A DNA stretch of 64,000 nucleotides from Agrypnia vestita (GCA_016648135.1 JADDOH010000304.1:186001-250000), one strand, 5' to 3'; positions 45,775-57,689 are shown, counted from the stretch's first letter. A program made the numbers and translations. Notes: generated by a model from the letters alone, not told the origin.

Positions 45775-46050
45775 GCTGTGTCCGCGCGGCTTCGCACGCG
45801 TAGATTTTTAGTACACTGTTTGGATCGTCATAGAACTTTCGCCAACCTTCTAGAACTTTCTCCTTCCAGAACTTTCAAGAAATTTATCGAATGTACAGAA
45901 ACCTTCTAGACAAACCGACACATTCCGCCACTCAGTTTAGAACCTTATAGAACTTTAGGGTATTTTCTAGAATCTTCTCGCTCCAGAAATTTCTAGAGCA
46001 GGTTTTTCCGGAACCTTCTAGACTCACCGACACAGTCGGCGCACCTATTT
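45775..46050 (+). repeat. Interspersed repeat with a two-copy 112-base internal repeat
   Basis: It begins CTAGCTGTGTCCGCGCGGC-TCGCACGCGT, a diverged form of the AGCTGTGCCCGCG-CTTCG-CCGCGT word widespread in arthropod interspersed repeats. Two units follow (about 45835-45945 and 45946-46047), each with AGAACTTT, TTCTCC/TTCTCG, CCAGAA and ending CCTTCTAGAC followed by ACCGACAC; starts of the last block lie at 45901 and 46013. The superfamily is not certain. Confidence 0.65.
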
Positions 46051-46059
46051 TGAAACAAT

Positions 46060-46690
46060 CTGAAGCATTTGCGGTCTTCCCATAACAAAACAATGTGCCA
46101 GAAAGCACATTTTCATCACCCACTCCCACCCACACACAGCCACCCCACCAAACTCGCATATTTTCGATGTGACACCGAGGGCTATCCACCACCATAACCA
46201 CCGGTGGGTGGTTGTGGCTGGTTGTGGAGAAAACTTGGCGGATAGGGAAACACGGGTTTCTTTTTATATATATGTATTGATTGTTTTTATTATTTCGGAA
46301 ATTTATTCAGGTGTAAATCCGATTGTGTGAAAGAAGTGTATATTTTCGTAGATTTGACGTACTTAACAAGTGATTTAACATTTTATATCAAATATCACAC
46401 ACAAGAAAAATGACCTAAATCTGATAAGTGCATCTAGGCTCGCGATTTAAACGTCGCGTTTCCTCGTTAAATAACTATATCCGAAAACTTGAATTTCTAG
46501 GCATGACGTTAAGAAAATTTCTTTTTTAAAACAATTAAAAAATTTTATAGTCAAGTTTCTATATACTAGAAAAATTATCTTAAATTTATTTTTATAGCTA
46601 TAATTGGCACCACCCTTACAAAATTTAGTGATTTTTGAATTGGATTTGAAGCAAAGCCGTGACTTCAACATTTAAAAATGAATAAATTCA
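46060..46690. other. Intergenic DNA with a near-palindrome
   Basis: 46186-46226 is a near-palindrome centred on CCACCGGTGG. The rest is AT-rich with no gene. Confidence 0.4.
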
Positions 46691-46694
46691 TTGT

Positions 46695-46825
46695 TTTGGA
46701 AAGAGAATGAAAAACCAATGTCGGCAGGCCAAAGACCCGCCGGACCAATGACATAAAGGAAAAAGAATTGAATTAGGGAAAGTGTTTTCTGGACAAAAAG
46801 ACGCTGATGATAATGATGAACCAAA
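46695..46825 (+). mobile_element. RTE-type LINE remnant
   Basis: One frame reads VGRPKTRRTNDIK, the RGRP--RW-DDI block near the C-terminus of RTE-type LINE proteins, and the sequence ends in a GATGATAATGATGA tail near 46803. Very decayed and short. It lies about 160 bases before the Transib element. Confidence 0.5.
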
Positions 46826-46983
46826 CGTAATTATTTGAAAAAATAAAAATAAAAATGCATCATTTAAGGACACCGTGTAGAGAGCATAACATTTTCTACA
46901 ATACTGGTGCAAACAGTCAACGATTATGCAAACTTTTTCGAATAGGTCTTATGCCGGTGTTATTACTGATCTTCCTGACGACG

Positions 46984-47022
46984 CACACTGTAATATATTC
47001 GCAATCTAGCGGAACTTTATTC
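46984..47022 (+). repeat. Left terminal inverted repeat of Transib element
   Basis: 39 bases starting CACACTGTAATATATTC and sharing GCGGAACTTTAT with the right end. Preceded by CGACG. Confidence 0.85.
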
Positions 47023-47677
47023 AAAAATTAAAAAGCAAGCAAATAAAAATTAGTAAAATATACACAGTAGCTAATTACCTAGACTATATGTTTTGATAAT
47101 TATTTGCTAAATAACAGCACCGGTTTTCATATGGCAACCTGGCAAAGTGACACTTGCATAGGCCGTCATTCTGACAGCAACTTTTTTCGTTAATTTGAGT
47201 CATTGTGATCAAGAATAAAGTGAATTTATCTCGAAGTACAGTGTTACTAATACACATATATATTTTATCTTCACGTCTATGGCTACTTTACAAAGTAAAC
47301 TGTGTTACAATATATATATATTTTATTTCCAGATACAAAGCCATTTACTTGTACATGTCCAAAATGGTAATATTTTTGAAGAAGTGTGACTTTGCTTTGA
47401 TTTTACAAAAAATATCCATGGGTACCCAACGAGAAAATAATTTTATTTACTGCTTTGGTTTATATTCTGTAAGATTTCATAAAATTTGGCGGCACGTGTT
47501 TTCGACACTCATACAATATTTTTTAATTTTATTTAAGAGTACCTAAAATAATGAAAAGGTAAATATTTTAAGTATGGCTTGTAAGTGGCAAAAAAGGATC
47601 AAAATAGGTGCATTTAGAATTTCATAATACAAAAACACAACCAGGTTGATTCGAAAAGCACTCATTGAGAACTAAAA

Positions 47678-48269
47678 ATGTACGTTAGCAGTCTTAGCGC
47701 AAAAATAGATGCGAATTTGGAGAAAAGCTGTAGAAAATTATCGAAAATTTTGGCTGAATATGATGGGTGGTTTGAAAATATAGTATCATTGCCTTCTAAG
47801 TTTCTCGACCTGCTTCCATCCTCAAGTTCAGCAGGTTTACGAGATTGTACAAGATCAGGTAGGCCTTGGAAGTCATTCGAAAATGTATTTTGAGAATCCA
47901 AAAGAGAAAAATCATAGATCTAGTTTCTACAAAAACTCAAGAAGAATTAACGGTCGCCACTGAAGTTAGTCTGAAATCATCTGGGAAAAGGGATGCAGCC
48001 AATCTAATGAAAGAGGTAGCTGCTGAGTCCCCTTACTGAGCTACTTGAATAAAAAAAGCGAGACAAATTTTTGGAGTACCAGAGCCAAACTCTCTCTAGA
48101 AGCCGCCTTGACACTAATGGTCAATGCCAAATTGAGTACCCAGCAGTATAACACACTGAGACAACAGTCGAGGGGTAAAAATTTAAATGTTTATCCAGCT
48201 AACCATCTTGTCAAAAAAGTGAAAACAGAGTTCCACCCTTCACAAGACTCGATTAATTACAAAAATTGA
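47678..48269 (+). pseudogene. Transib transposase-like remnant, frameshifted
   Basis: Three successive frames read as one protein. 47678-47893 gives LEKSCRKLSKILAEYDGWFE, ending in a TRSGRPWKSFEN block. 47902-48039 gives a KRKIIDLVST block, then EELTVATEVSLKSSGKRDAA and NLMKEVAAESPY. 48045-48269 gives ALTLMVNAKLSTQQYNTLRQ, then NLNVYPANHLVKKVKTEF. I recognise the 'SGRP-K-F', 'S-KR-AA-L-K-' and 'A-L---QY--LR------YP---V---K' pattern as an N-terminal region found in uncharacterised transposon-encoded proteins of arthropods; assigning it to Transib transposase rests mainly on the terminal repeats and target duplication. No catalytic DDE core is visible. At least two frameshifts and stops make it non-functional. 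Confidence 0.6.
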
Positions 48270-48726
48270 GAATAGTTCGTTTTTACAAGGATTTTATCAC
48301 TTTATTGAAGTTGTATTAAAGCAAATGAATTTTTCATAATCGATATAAGCTACTGTAATGATAGTTCAACTTTTTGCAAAATATAAGTCAGAAGTATTGA
48401 AAAAAAATGCAAAATTTGATATTGCATATCTCTATAACTATTGGTCATGGTTGCTTGAACTTTTAGACCAGTAGCCAATTCTTAACAAAATACTTTCAGG
48501 GTTTGCGTTAATTACGTGACATGTTGTTATATAAAACAAGCTGAATTTGTGCAAATATAAGTCGAATGAACCGACTTTTGTTTTTTTTTTCTTGCATGAA
48601 ACTCTATGAATTTGAATAAATTTTAGTTATGTCTACATATAAAGAATATATTTATAAATATTCACGAAAAGTTTCATAAAAATCTATTCAGTACATCCGG
48701 AGATAAAAATTAAATTAGTGTACATG

Positions 48727-48765
48727 GTATAAAGTTCCGCCAGATTTGGAATATGTCACAGTGTG
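48727..48765 (-). repeat. Right terminal inverted repeat of Transib element
   Basis: Its reverse complement starts CACACTGTGACATATTC. 33 of 39 bases match the left repeat. Followed by CGACG. Confidence 0.85.
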
Positions 48766-48899
48766 CGACGTTTACTTTGGATTTTACAATGTTGCTACGA
48801 CATGTGTAGGTACTACAGAAATATAAATTAGATACAGTACCTACGTAACGTTAATAATATTGAACGAGTGTTAAAATTGAATTAAATAATTTATTTGTA

Positions 48900-49310
48900 A
48901 CGATCGGCAGATGTCTTCAGTGTTGAGATGCAGCTCACGCCACGACTCTCAATAAAGGTGGGCCCACCACATCACACCACACCACACCACACCGCCTCTG
49001 GTCCAAACGCCCAGTCGGATCCGATGGGGTAGGGGTCGGGGGAGAATGTCGCCGTGTCACCGTCGAGGAGTTTTGAGTGAAGCCTGCACCGCCCCCCCCC
49101 ACCCCCCCCGCGCCCGACGCCTTCTGCCCAGACAGAGACAAGTCCTAATCAATACCCTGGACGGAGACTCACACAATTCCGATGGGTGAAAAATAGCGGC
49201 GGTGCAAGCGGCGGGCGGATGTGCAGCGGAGCGGCCGCCCGAGGGCTCTCGGGGCCGCCCATTGTGGGGGAGATAATTGAAATGTTGGGCAGCAAAGCAC
49301 GGAAAATGTG
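48900..49310. promoter_or_regulatory. GC-rich island with (CACAC)n and poly-C tracts
   Basis: ACCACATCACACCACACCAC-type minisatellite at about 48962-48992, then a poly-C tract CCCCCCCCCCACCCCCCCC near 49090-49112 that would give a G-quadruplex on the minus strand, then a GGCGGGCGGATG GC-rich core to 49270. Reading frames are low complexity. Regulatory role inferred from composition. Confidence 0.35.
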
Positions 49311-50950
49311 TACCTACTTTCGAGTGAAGTCGTCAGGTTTTTCGAAACGTTTAATATAGCATTGAAAAATGATTACTCTTATACTTTTTGTTTTTTTTTT
49401 TAATCATGAGTAACGATGATGGCATCAAAATAGTAATATCTATTTAATAAATTTATTTAAAAATTTGTGCTATTTTGGTCGATGAAATCTTATTACCAAT
49501 ATGGGCAGAGATATTACTTGATGTATGTTTTAATATTAAATTATTATATTTTGTCACGTAATACAATATTCTATCGCATTAAATATAATATATAAGACTA
49601 CAGTTATAATTAACTAACGCTAACTACTGTATTATGCAGTAGATATTTATTTTTTATTATTTAAATGTTGCATACGTAAATATATACATATTCTCAATAT
49701 TTAATCAATTTATAACTGATCTAAAATTAACAAAACTTATTTTCAATACTGATTTTTTAATTATTTCATTTTTTCTTTCTTATTTTCTTTGACATTTCAT
49801 TAAAACTCTTCATTACACTGTATATAATAGGTTTTTGTCATTGAGATTTCTTCCCAAATGGCAGTCTCATTCGAAATTGTATCATTTTTTTATACATTAC
49901 TCTACCGAGATGTTTCCAATAAGGGTGTGACACTGTGTCAATCAGCGCGCGGCTCAGGCTACATGCAAGAGTCGCGCCATCAAACTATACGGTCTTGATA
50001 TTTATTTTATAATAATTTAATAATTATATGCCGTGATTTTTCACGGGTGTATGGCTAGTAAATACACAATGGAAATAACCTCCAATTTTTAAATCATGTT
50101 AAACAGTGAAACAAATCATGTGAATTTTTTTTATTTTATTTTTTCATATATTTTTTATATACATTTCTCCTGATTGTTATTTTTTGTGTACCAATATGTA
50201 TCACGTTGTAAGATATAAACTTTATCACGGCCATATTCACTTTATTTTCTTATATTTAATTATTTTCACATTGCTTATTTTTATCTGTTAGGAAATTCTT
50301 TTGTAGATTGTTACTCTACACCGTGATTATTTTTACATATTTTATCTTATTTTACTGTATTATATTTTTTAGATTTTTATTCTACTTTCTTTTTTGCTTA
50401 CATTTCAGATTACCACTTCTTTTGTGGATCCATATGAAAGACGTTTTTTGATATGAAATGTAAAACCACCGTTTGCATTTATTTCTATTTTTTCTTGCAT
50501 CTTGCATTTTTTTAGTATTCACTTTTATTGAACGTGCTTTCTTTCAAATGAAATATTATGTATCGATCAAAGATGATAAAGTGATAAAAATGCTACCTAT
50601 CTCAGAAACGGTATTTTTATATGTAAGCTTACATTTATATGTATCAAGGAATAAATTGCCTTTTGTCCAATAAACGCCGATTTATCGGTATTGTAATGAA
50701 TACTGGGCCACTTCGTGTAGCTTAAAATCGATTTACCTAATACATCATTAACGAATATATTTTTTTATTTAATAATATGTTCATTAAAAAATATATAAAC
50801 GTAACTTTATATCCGTCGCTACAAAAAATGTCATCTATTATACTGCTAATATTTTCGCGTCATAATTTATATTTCGCGCGTGCCTTGTCGTTTTTCTGTG
50901 ATGATGATATTGAAATAAGAGAATTAAAACTGAGTGTGATCGATTCTCAA
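49310..50950. other. AT-rich intergenic DNA
   Basis: T-rich on the plus strand through 49740-50650. Short frames here are AT-driven. Nothing is recognised. Confidence 0.5.
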
Positions 50951-51110
50951 CAAAATGCATTTCCATGAGAAGATTTGACAGACGTCGAGGAGGAGAAAAC
51001 TGCTCCCCGGGGCAAGGGGGTGGGGAGACGGGGAGGAGCGAGGGTGGGAGACGCGAGTGGAGGTAAGTAAAGGTGCGGATAAACGAATCGTAAAACGGTA
51101 TATTTCAACA
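50950..51110 (+). promoter_or_regulatory. Small purine-rich island with a possible splice donor
   Basis: G-rich purine stretch (GGGGCAAGGGGGTGGGGAG and more at 51007-51050) ending at GTGGAG followed by GTAAGTAAAG, with GTAAGT at 51063-51068. It could be an untranslated exon end, or chance. Confidence 0.28.
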
Positions 51111-51980
51111 CAAAAAATATGGCAGACCGGCTATACATAAAAATATTATAAATTATATATGAGGTATATATTACAACAGCAGTAATCAGGTAAAATATTT
51201 TTATATTGAAGTTGGAGATACAATTAAAATATAACTAAAATGAATATAGATTTGTTTTCACGCAAGGATTCAATTGGCTTGATGTGCCAAAGTGTAACCA
51301 AAAATACATAAAAATTTAAATTTAATAGGTACTAATACATGGTGCCGGATACATTCAGTAGATAATGTAAGATACATTTCATTTTTGTATATGATATTTA
51401 TGTTTTCCGACGTCGTACATGTACGATTGATATAGAGTTAGTTAAGTATTGTATGTTTATACGCAGAGAAAACGTAGTTTATCACGACGTAATGTATTGC
51501 TTTTAGAAATATTTATTTTTGGTAAATAGCTTTTATAATGTAAATGGGTAGTTCTCATATTGTGGACAGTGAAGAGGAGTCACCACGTACCCGGGGCCTA
51601 CCATGAGCAAAAGCTTCCATATCGGCTCTACACTTTCGCCATCCAGATTAGCATTGTGTTAATGCTAAAGCGGTTTCCTCGCTATGTCGAAGCAAAAGCA
51701 CTCGTGTGGTGCGACGAGGAATAGGAACGTGTTTTTGGCTTATAAAACAAACAACCACTCCGCTATAACACACATCAGGTACTTATAAACCATCGCTTAA
51801 GTGAATGACTGGCAACCAAAAATTCTCGCAGGTTTTTCAATACACCAACTTATATTTATTTACGAGTACTTATTTACTTTCAATATACTGTACTTTTAAC
51901 ATTTAAAACATAATGAAATGGTGTTAATAATCAGCGTGAACCGTCATGAAAACAGTAGTGGTCAGAGAAAGATGTTCTGA
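51110..51980. other. AT-rich DNA with a GC-balanced block
   Basis: 51550-51770 is GC-balanced without a recognisable frame or repeat. The rest is AT-rich. Confidence 0.35.
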
Positions 51981-52340
51981 AAAGTTTTATGACGCTGTGT
52001 CACTCAACCCGAATCCGTTATGAATGTCGTAACTATCGAAACCTCTCGATCATCGCCGAGACGACCTGCACCCCCACCTCCCCGCCTCCCCGCCTCCCTC
52101 CCCGATAAACGTCTGCGGGAGATCAGTCGAGTGGCTCATCAGTCGCCTCCTTCGGCACAATGACGGGTGACACCTCCGCGGCTCCAGACGGCCGGGGGCG
52201 GGGGGGGGACATTCCGCGGGACACGGAAGCGGTACAGACAGACAGACAGACAGGAACAGTAGCTGCTATCAGCCAGCATCACCTGGCGGAACAAGAATGC
52301 ACTTCAGCCGTGCTATCTCCATTCTGAGCGTATTCCAATT
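51980..52340. promoter_or_regulatory. GC-rich island, candidate regulatory element
   Basis: Contains a CCTCCCCGCCTCCCCGCC run near 52077-52100 (quadruplex on the minus strand), a GGGGGCGGGGGGGGG run near 52194-52208 (plus strand) and a (GACA)n run at 52235-52250. No coding frame. Confidence 0.36.
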
Positions 52341-53030
52341 TTCAAAGCCTTATCTATCTTTGAATTGATGCGCTGTGTGCTTTGCAAAATTGAATACGTT
52401 GGAAGTAAATCTATCATAGACAATCGCGTTTATCTCCCGGATGTCTTCCTGCTACACCTGTCTCTTTCTCGGAGGACATATTCGTAAACTTTTTCCAGGA
52501 ACTAAGAAATATGTTTTAAATGTTGATTTCTATAGATCGATATGAAAACTGATTAATAAGAAACGTGAATAGGAATTATTTTTATTAAAAAAATAACAAA
52601 TGGAATATTCATACATCTCCGTGCTAACCACATGTGCAACATGAATCGAATATGTTATATGAATCGAAATACATATATTAATTGAAAAACTAATAAAAGT
52701 CACTGCCACTACAAAATATGTGAGAATTTAGTGGACTATTCATTGAAACCTTTATTATTATATCCTAAAGCGATAAAGTAAATAATGGTACCCTAATGGT
52801 ATTTTCTCACTTACAATATATTTAAATTTATTTGAACTTAACTGCATTAAATACATATAATACATTCAGATGTTAAAATATAAACATTTTATTCGGAAAA
52901 AGAATATTAAATAAATAAGAATATTAATAATAAAGAATATTGAATATTACGACTAATTAAATTATTATATTGATCGAAAAATTGTAATTTGATTACATGC
53001 GGTTTCACATTTGATGTGTAGATGTTACAG
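52340..53030. other. AT-rich intergenic DNA
   Basis: No feature recognised. Confidence 0.5.
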
Positions 53031-53033
53031 TGT

Positions 53034-53474
53034 TTAAGTTTTTTTATAAAGCTTTATATGAGTAGAATGTACAATATGTGAATGGAAACTCACTGATTGA
53101 TTAATGTTAGCTAGGTAAAATGATATTAGAAAAATAAAAAAACGCTCAAAAAGTAGGAGATGAATGGTTGGAACATGTATAAAACTACGTATTTGGGAAG
53201 TATGTTGGAATGGTAGGTGACAGTTGGTAATGGTTCTTCGAATGCAGTAATAAATAATTGAACTTGTTGGCTGAGTCAAGATTATCGATGCATAATAGTA
53301 TCCTGATACTAATATTGGTACATAGAAAGGACACCAAGAATAGTGGCGAATGTGGATAACACCATAATATAATACATTCACAAAAAACCTAGCATGACCA
53401 AGTAAATCAAATATTGAGAGATAATATTTTGTATTAGAAACGATCATATTTGACGAAAATACATGAGAATACAA
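53034..53474 (-). other. Unusually long reading frame in AT-rich DNA, unknown
   Basis: 147 codons without a stop (146 residues) is long for DNA of this composition. The product would be rich in His, Tyr, Ser, Ile and Phe with a hydrophobic stretch near residues 106-122 (LLLFERFFIFLISFYLA). I recognise no family, no splice signals and no partner exons. It may be chance caused by a purine-rich plus strand, a decayed gene, or a repeat-derived frame. Confidence 0.2.
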
Positions 53475-53679
53475 ATGATACGGATGACCCGAGAATAATT
53501 GTGGGTACGGAAGAGTGTGGCGCTATAAAAAATTATATATGAAAAAATATATGTCACAATATAATACTAACATTATGTCATACTTTTACACATCACGAAC
53601 ATGACCTAAGGCACAAAATTGAAAAAAACGACACAAGCATTTTCCTTCATGTTCACATATTCCCAACGTTCTAATATTC

Positions 53680-54020
53680 AAAAGAAATGTTTCCTCGGAG
53701 CGGCGCGCGGCGGGTGTCCAGTGTGCAAGGACCCCACGTCCATATCTGCAGCGTCCAGGGACGTCGTCGCGACTACAAGGTGTGGGGGAGACCCCCTCTG
53801 GTTCAGGCGTCACCTCTTTGTCGATGGAACTTTTGTACGTGACGTCAAAGTTTCAAAATAAAATAGAAAAAACGTCCAAAATCCCGAAGCGATAGGCGCT
53901 TTATTTAAAACAAGCGGCAGTGAGGTCGCCGTTTCCACATTTACGCTCGGGATTCGGGATACACCCCGGAGGGTGCGGAGCTTTCAGACCCGAAGGGTGC
54001 TTTGCTGATGCCATTTTTAG
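53680..54020. promoter_or_regulatory. GC-rich island, candidate regulatory element
   Basis: Two GC-rich cores (53695-53850 and 53915-54010) with a TACGTGACGTC (CRE-like GTGACGTC) word near 53836. Frames on both strands have no known domain. Confidence 0.32.
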
Positions 54021-54424
54021 AATAATTCATTACGCAATTTTTTTTTCATATCCCATCACGAGTACCACGATCGCACTCTGTTATCAAAATTCTTACAAGT
54101 CTGGATTACGCTCTTCTATAGTGAGAATGTGCCATGTTTACAATAATTCAATGGTTCAATAAATAACATTGACATAAATTTTGTCTCTTTACCAATATTT
54201 TAAAATCAAATAATAAATATACGTTAATTAATGTTGATGATTTTTCCTAATCGTGTTTTTTATTTATATTTTTTTTGCATTTATTCCAATTATATTTTTA
54301 CGTAAAGTATGTTGGGGTACAAATTATTTTTTCCATTATTTTTTAAATTATGTACAATACCGTACTCTTTAACATTATCTGCTTTACTTCAGTAAAATAA
54401 TTTAGTAAAAAATAATATAACAAT

Positions 54425-54500
54425 ATAATCAGTGGAGGACGACGCTTAGAGACATCATGACCCACCAGGGTTTGTAGAGCCAACAGTTATGATGAGAAAT
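54425..54500 (+). mobile_element. RTE-type LINE, extreme 3' end
   Basis: Reads WRTTLRDIMTHQGL followed by a GATGAG-like tail, matching the DEW-KIIEEAKTH-G tail of the copies at 2660 and 17150 (ACCCACCAGGGTTTGTAGAG here against ACCCACAAGGGTTGTAATGC). Only the last 70 or so bases remain. Confidence 0.5.
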
Positions 54501-54717
54501 ATAATAATTACGAAATGAACCAATGACCAGAGTGATATCCCAGTACCATCGTTGAATTCATATTATTAACCCATAAAATTATGGAACGTCCTGCACCCAT
54601 TAAACCTGGACTTTACACTATACATTACATGTTTACAAATTTAAATGCGTAGGTTCTTGTTTAAAAATAAAAAAACTTTTTTTTTTTTCTTTAAAAAATT
54701 TGTCTAATCTAAAAATT

Positions 54718-54775
54718 GTGTCACGTCAACATTATTTTTATTTTCAAACCTTGCTAAGCGCTTGTCTTACTAATA
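54718..54775 (-). mobile_element. tRNA-derived SINE body fragment
   Basis: TGTCACGTCAACATT, a TTTTCAAACC word and GCTAAGCGCTTGTCT align with the body of the SINE at 63085-63130 in the same orientation. No head. Confidence 0.55.
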
Positions 54776-55391
54776 AGGATTTCTAAAGAAATAAACTGAA
54801 TATTGTTGTGTTTAAACTGAATATAATGAATTATATTCAATTAAATATATAATAATGTTTGAACTGAATAATTTTTTTTTTTTTATTTTTTATTATTTAT
54901 TCGGAAATATAACAGACACAAGTTAATGATAGGTATATATGAATAAGAGCATAAATTATCAGAATCGAACAAATTGACTTGTATCCTAACATATTTCACA
55001 TAGAAACAAATTATTACAAATTATAGCTATAGAACGGAAAAGTGTATTATTATGAAATAATATAATAAAGTATATAGTATAGGAAATCCAAAAATCCAGA
55101 ATATAATATAGGAAAGTATTACTACTTTATTTATTTTATAAGAGACGATAAAACAAAGACTTAATTAGATACCCGTGTGCAACTTTAATATCGCAGAGCA
55201 TTTTATACTTGTGTTTGTACCTATATTGATTAAATGTAGCGACGCAGAATAATATTCACTTGAATTCTTAGTTCATATGAAGACACAAGATACATATGAA
55301 TGTCGGTGAACGCTCTTATTGTAAGCTCTGCATATTCCCACTATGGGTGAGCGTAATTCGGAGTTGGTGAGAGCAATAGGAATTTTGAAGA

Positions 55392-55440
55392 GGCAGTTCT
55401 AATAGCCCTAGCTAGGCAGTGTTCTAATAGCCCTAGCTAG
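55392..55440. repeat. 23/26-base tandem duplication
   Basis: GGCAG, then TTCTAATAGCCCTAGCTA, occurs twice in a row with a 2-base length difference. Confidence 0.8.
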
Positions 55441-55847
55441 AACGTCAATGTTTATAAGTGATAATAGAGGTGGACAATTAAATTGTTTTCGACAGATCTT
55501 ATACAGGTTGAACATGTCAAGAGTGCTGTGCGTCTGTTTTTTTAATATAAAAAATGTTTCAATGAAGAAACTGCATAGTGCTACCGAGAAAGTGCACCCT
55601 AAAGCTAAGCGTTCTTATGTATTTTCATTGTATTTTTTCAAGTTTTTCAATATGCAAATTATAATATAAATTCCAAATACTGTATGTGTATTCAAGGTAC
55701 TGTCGGATGAGTGTCTGATACAGATGCATGTAAATTTAGAATTTTTGAAATTTCTGGTGAAACGAAGTATAAATCCTGTGATATTTTGTGCTTTACTAAT
55801 TATGTTTCCTATGTGTGTAATTAATTACATTAATATACCTATGGTAC

Positions 55848-55961
55848 CTATTTTCATAGCACAAGCGTTTAGCTTAGTTTGAAAATAGTAAGAATATTGA
55901 TGTGACACGTATTCCGTGTTCGCATCTCTATTTAATTTAAAAAAAAAAAAAAAAAAAAAAA
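55848..55961 (+). mobile_element. tRNA-derived SINE, 3' half with poly(A)
   Basis: The body TTTTCATAGCACAAGCG, then GTTTGAAAATAGTAAGAAT, then GATGTGACACGTATTCCGTG and CGCATCTCTATTTAATTT, ending in an uninterrupted run of about 23 A (55939-55961). Opposite in orientation to the other copies. The pure A tail suggests it is one of the younger copies although it is 5'-truncated. Confidence 0.82.
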
Positions 55962-56219
55962 TATTGTTCGGTCTTTAATAATTAAAAACATTATCATCGG
56001 GTCCGTTTAGGTGTTTCAGCTAAAATCTGCAATAGATGCAAAAAGGTGAATTCTAGAAAAGCGATTTACTCACAGTTGGACGGTGGTGTATTATCAGTTT
56101 CTACAAAGTTACTTTATGATAACAAAGGTTTTGGTGAATACCTTGCTGGATACCGCCACAAAATACCACGACTCAATAAAATAATTTATAAATTGTATAA
56201 GAAATTATGAAATATATTT

Positions 56220-56520
56220 TCCAATTTTGGTGCCTAAGGAACTTTTGCCCACGTTGATCGTCTCACCTTCGAGCGCTGAGCTGGCGAGACTGACGGACCA
56301 ACCGATGCACCCCTCCCTCCCACCGTGGGGATTGGCGAACGGGGAGACAGAGAATGAACGTATCGGGGTTCCTTGCCCCCTCGCTACACCGCCCGCGCCA
56401 CCCCCTAGGACGAGTGACTGACTGACGATGTAAAGTGCCGCGCTGAAAACCCAGGTAACCCAATTCTTGACTGTAGCGGGCGGAGCCTCTAAACATTTTT
56501 TCTGGCGGAGACTTTTAAAA
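56220..56520. promoter_or_regulatory. GC-rich island, candidate regulatory element
   Basis: A 250-base GC-balanced island with short C-runs (CACCCCTCCCTCCCACC near 56308; CCGCCCGCGCCACCCCC near 56389). Frames on both strands without domains. Confidence 0.3.
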
Positions 56521-57660
56521 TCTATGATATGATAAATGAAAGGACAACTGATGCATTACTTTGTAATGCATGGAATTATATCTTTCTTTAAGTTATTGTA
56601 TGAATTGTGTACAACGAAATGTCACTTAATTCCAAGGATAATCGTTAAAATATAATTTATTAATCTATTAGGAAGAAAATCTTATATCTAGCCACCAGCA
56701 AATCTTCAGAAACCAATTCCCAGGCATCAACTGGCAGCGGGATATTGTACTATCATAATTTCATATTCAATATTTTTGTAATTTTCAGCGGTATATAAAT
56801 TTGTTTGTTATAATGTGTAATAAATATGATAATTATTTTTACAGAGAGGAGATAAAATATCGACATTTTGGGAGAAATGTCGATATTTTACAGGGAGAGA
56901 TGAAAAAGACGAATGAGCTACACGAAGCAGATGCATTATGCAGAAGTTACTGAGATGCAAAAGTACTGGCACAGAAAAGACATCGATGGAATGAGCTATA
57001 GGAAAAAAGTAATTTCAGGGTTAGTAATAAAAGGTAAACAAGATTCCAAGTATATTTTTAGGTATAAGTATTTGGCAAAATTTAGATGATGAATAATCAT
57101 TTATTTAACCAATTTCTATGTTTTGTACTTATCTACTGTATCTAATTAAGTTCTCACTGTTTTATATTGAGACATGCACAGTAAAATTAAACCTAAAATA
57201 AATATAAAGTAAGTAGTAGAGTATTGAAAAAAAAATTGAAACAAAAGCGCACTATCCAACTACGAAAATATAAGGTGAAGTGTTTGAAAATGATTTTTTG
57301 GCAAAAATTGGAAGTTTTAAGCTAATATAAAACTGCTCTTAAAAACATGTTTTTATTTTTAAGAAGCATTTTATTTAAAGCATATCAAAATTTAAATCTC
57401 CGCTCTGGCTATCAAATAAGTTACAAATGCGGATATCTCAGTTTCATCATACGCATAGTGGTGGTTTTGTTTCACACATAAATATGACGTTTAAGAAACA
57501 ATTGCGCCATTAATACATAAACATATATATTTATGAAATTTTAGAAATCCTTTGTATTATTTTATATAAATAAGAATATAAGACACTTAACGGAAACTTA
57601 AAAGAATGGTGCTAGTCATTAAACAAGTCATAACGAGTAATTTGGCCTTCAGACCGATCT
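56520..57660. other. AT-rich intergenic DNA
   Basis: Repeated ATCGACATTTTGGGAGAAAT / TGTCGATATTTTACAGGGAG words near 56858-56902 form an imperfect inverted repeat (AAAATATCGACA). Nothing else is seen. Confidence 0.4.
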
Positions 57661-57689
57661 CGTGATTAAGTGCTACAGTTTTTCATCCT

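Larger units (their letters stand above)
46984..48765 (+). mobile_element. Transib DNA transposon (RAG1-related superfamily), decayed
   Basis: 1782 bases bounded by 39-base terminal inverted repeats (46984-47022 and 48727-48765; 33 of 39 match), both beginning CACACTGT, and flanked by a perfect 5-base duplication CGACG at 46979-46983 and 48766-48770. Transib elements are known for 5-base duplications with the consensus CGWCG and for termini beginning with a heptamer like the CACAGTG of RAG recombination signals; both features are seen. The interior carries a broken transposase-like frame (47678-48269) and then the sequence shared with 25294-25500. Intact family members are about 3 kb with a transposase of 500-700 residues, so this copy is deleted and frameshifted. 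An alternative superfamily is unlikely given the target duplication. Confidence 0.85.
54020..55390. other. AT-rich intergenic DNA
   Basis: Apart from the two short retroposon remnants at 54425 and 54718, nothing is recognised. Confidence 0.45.
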
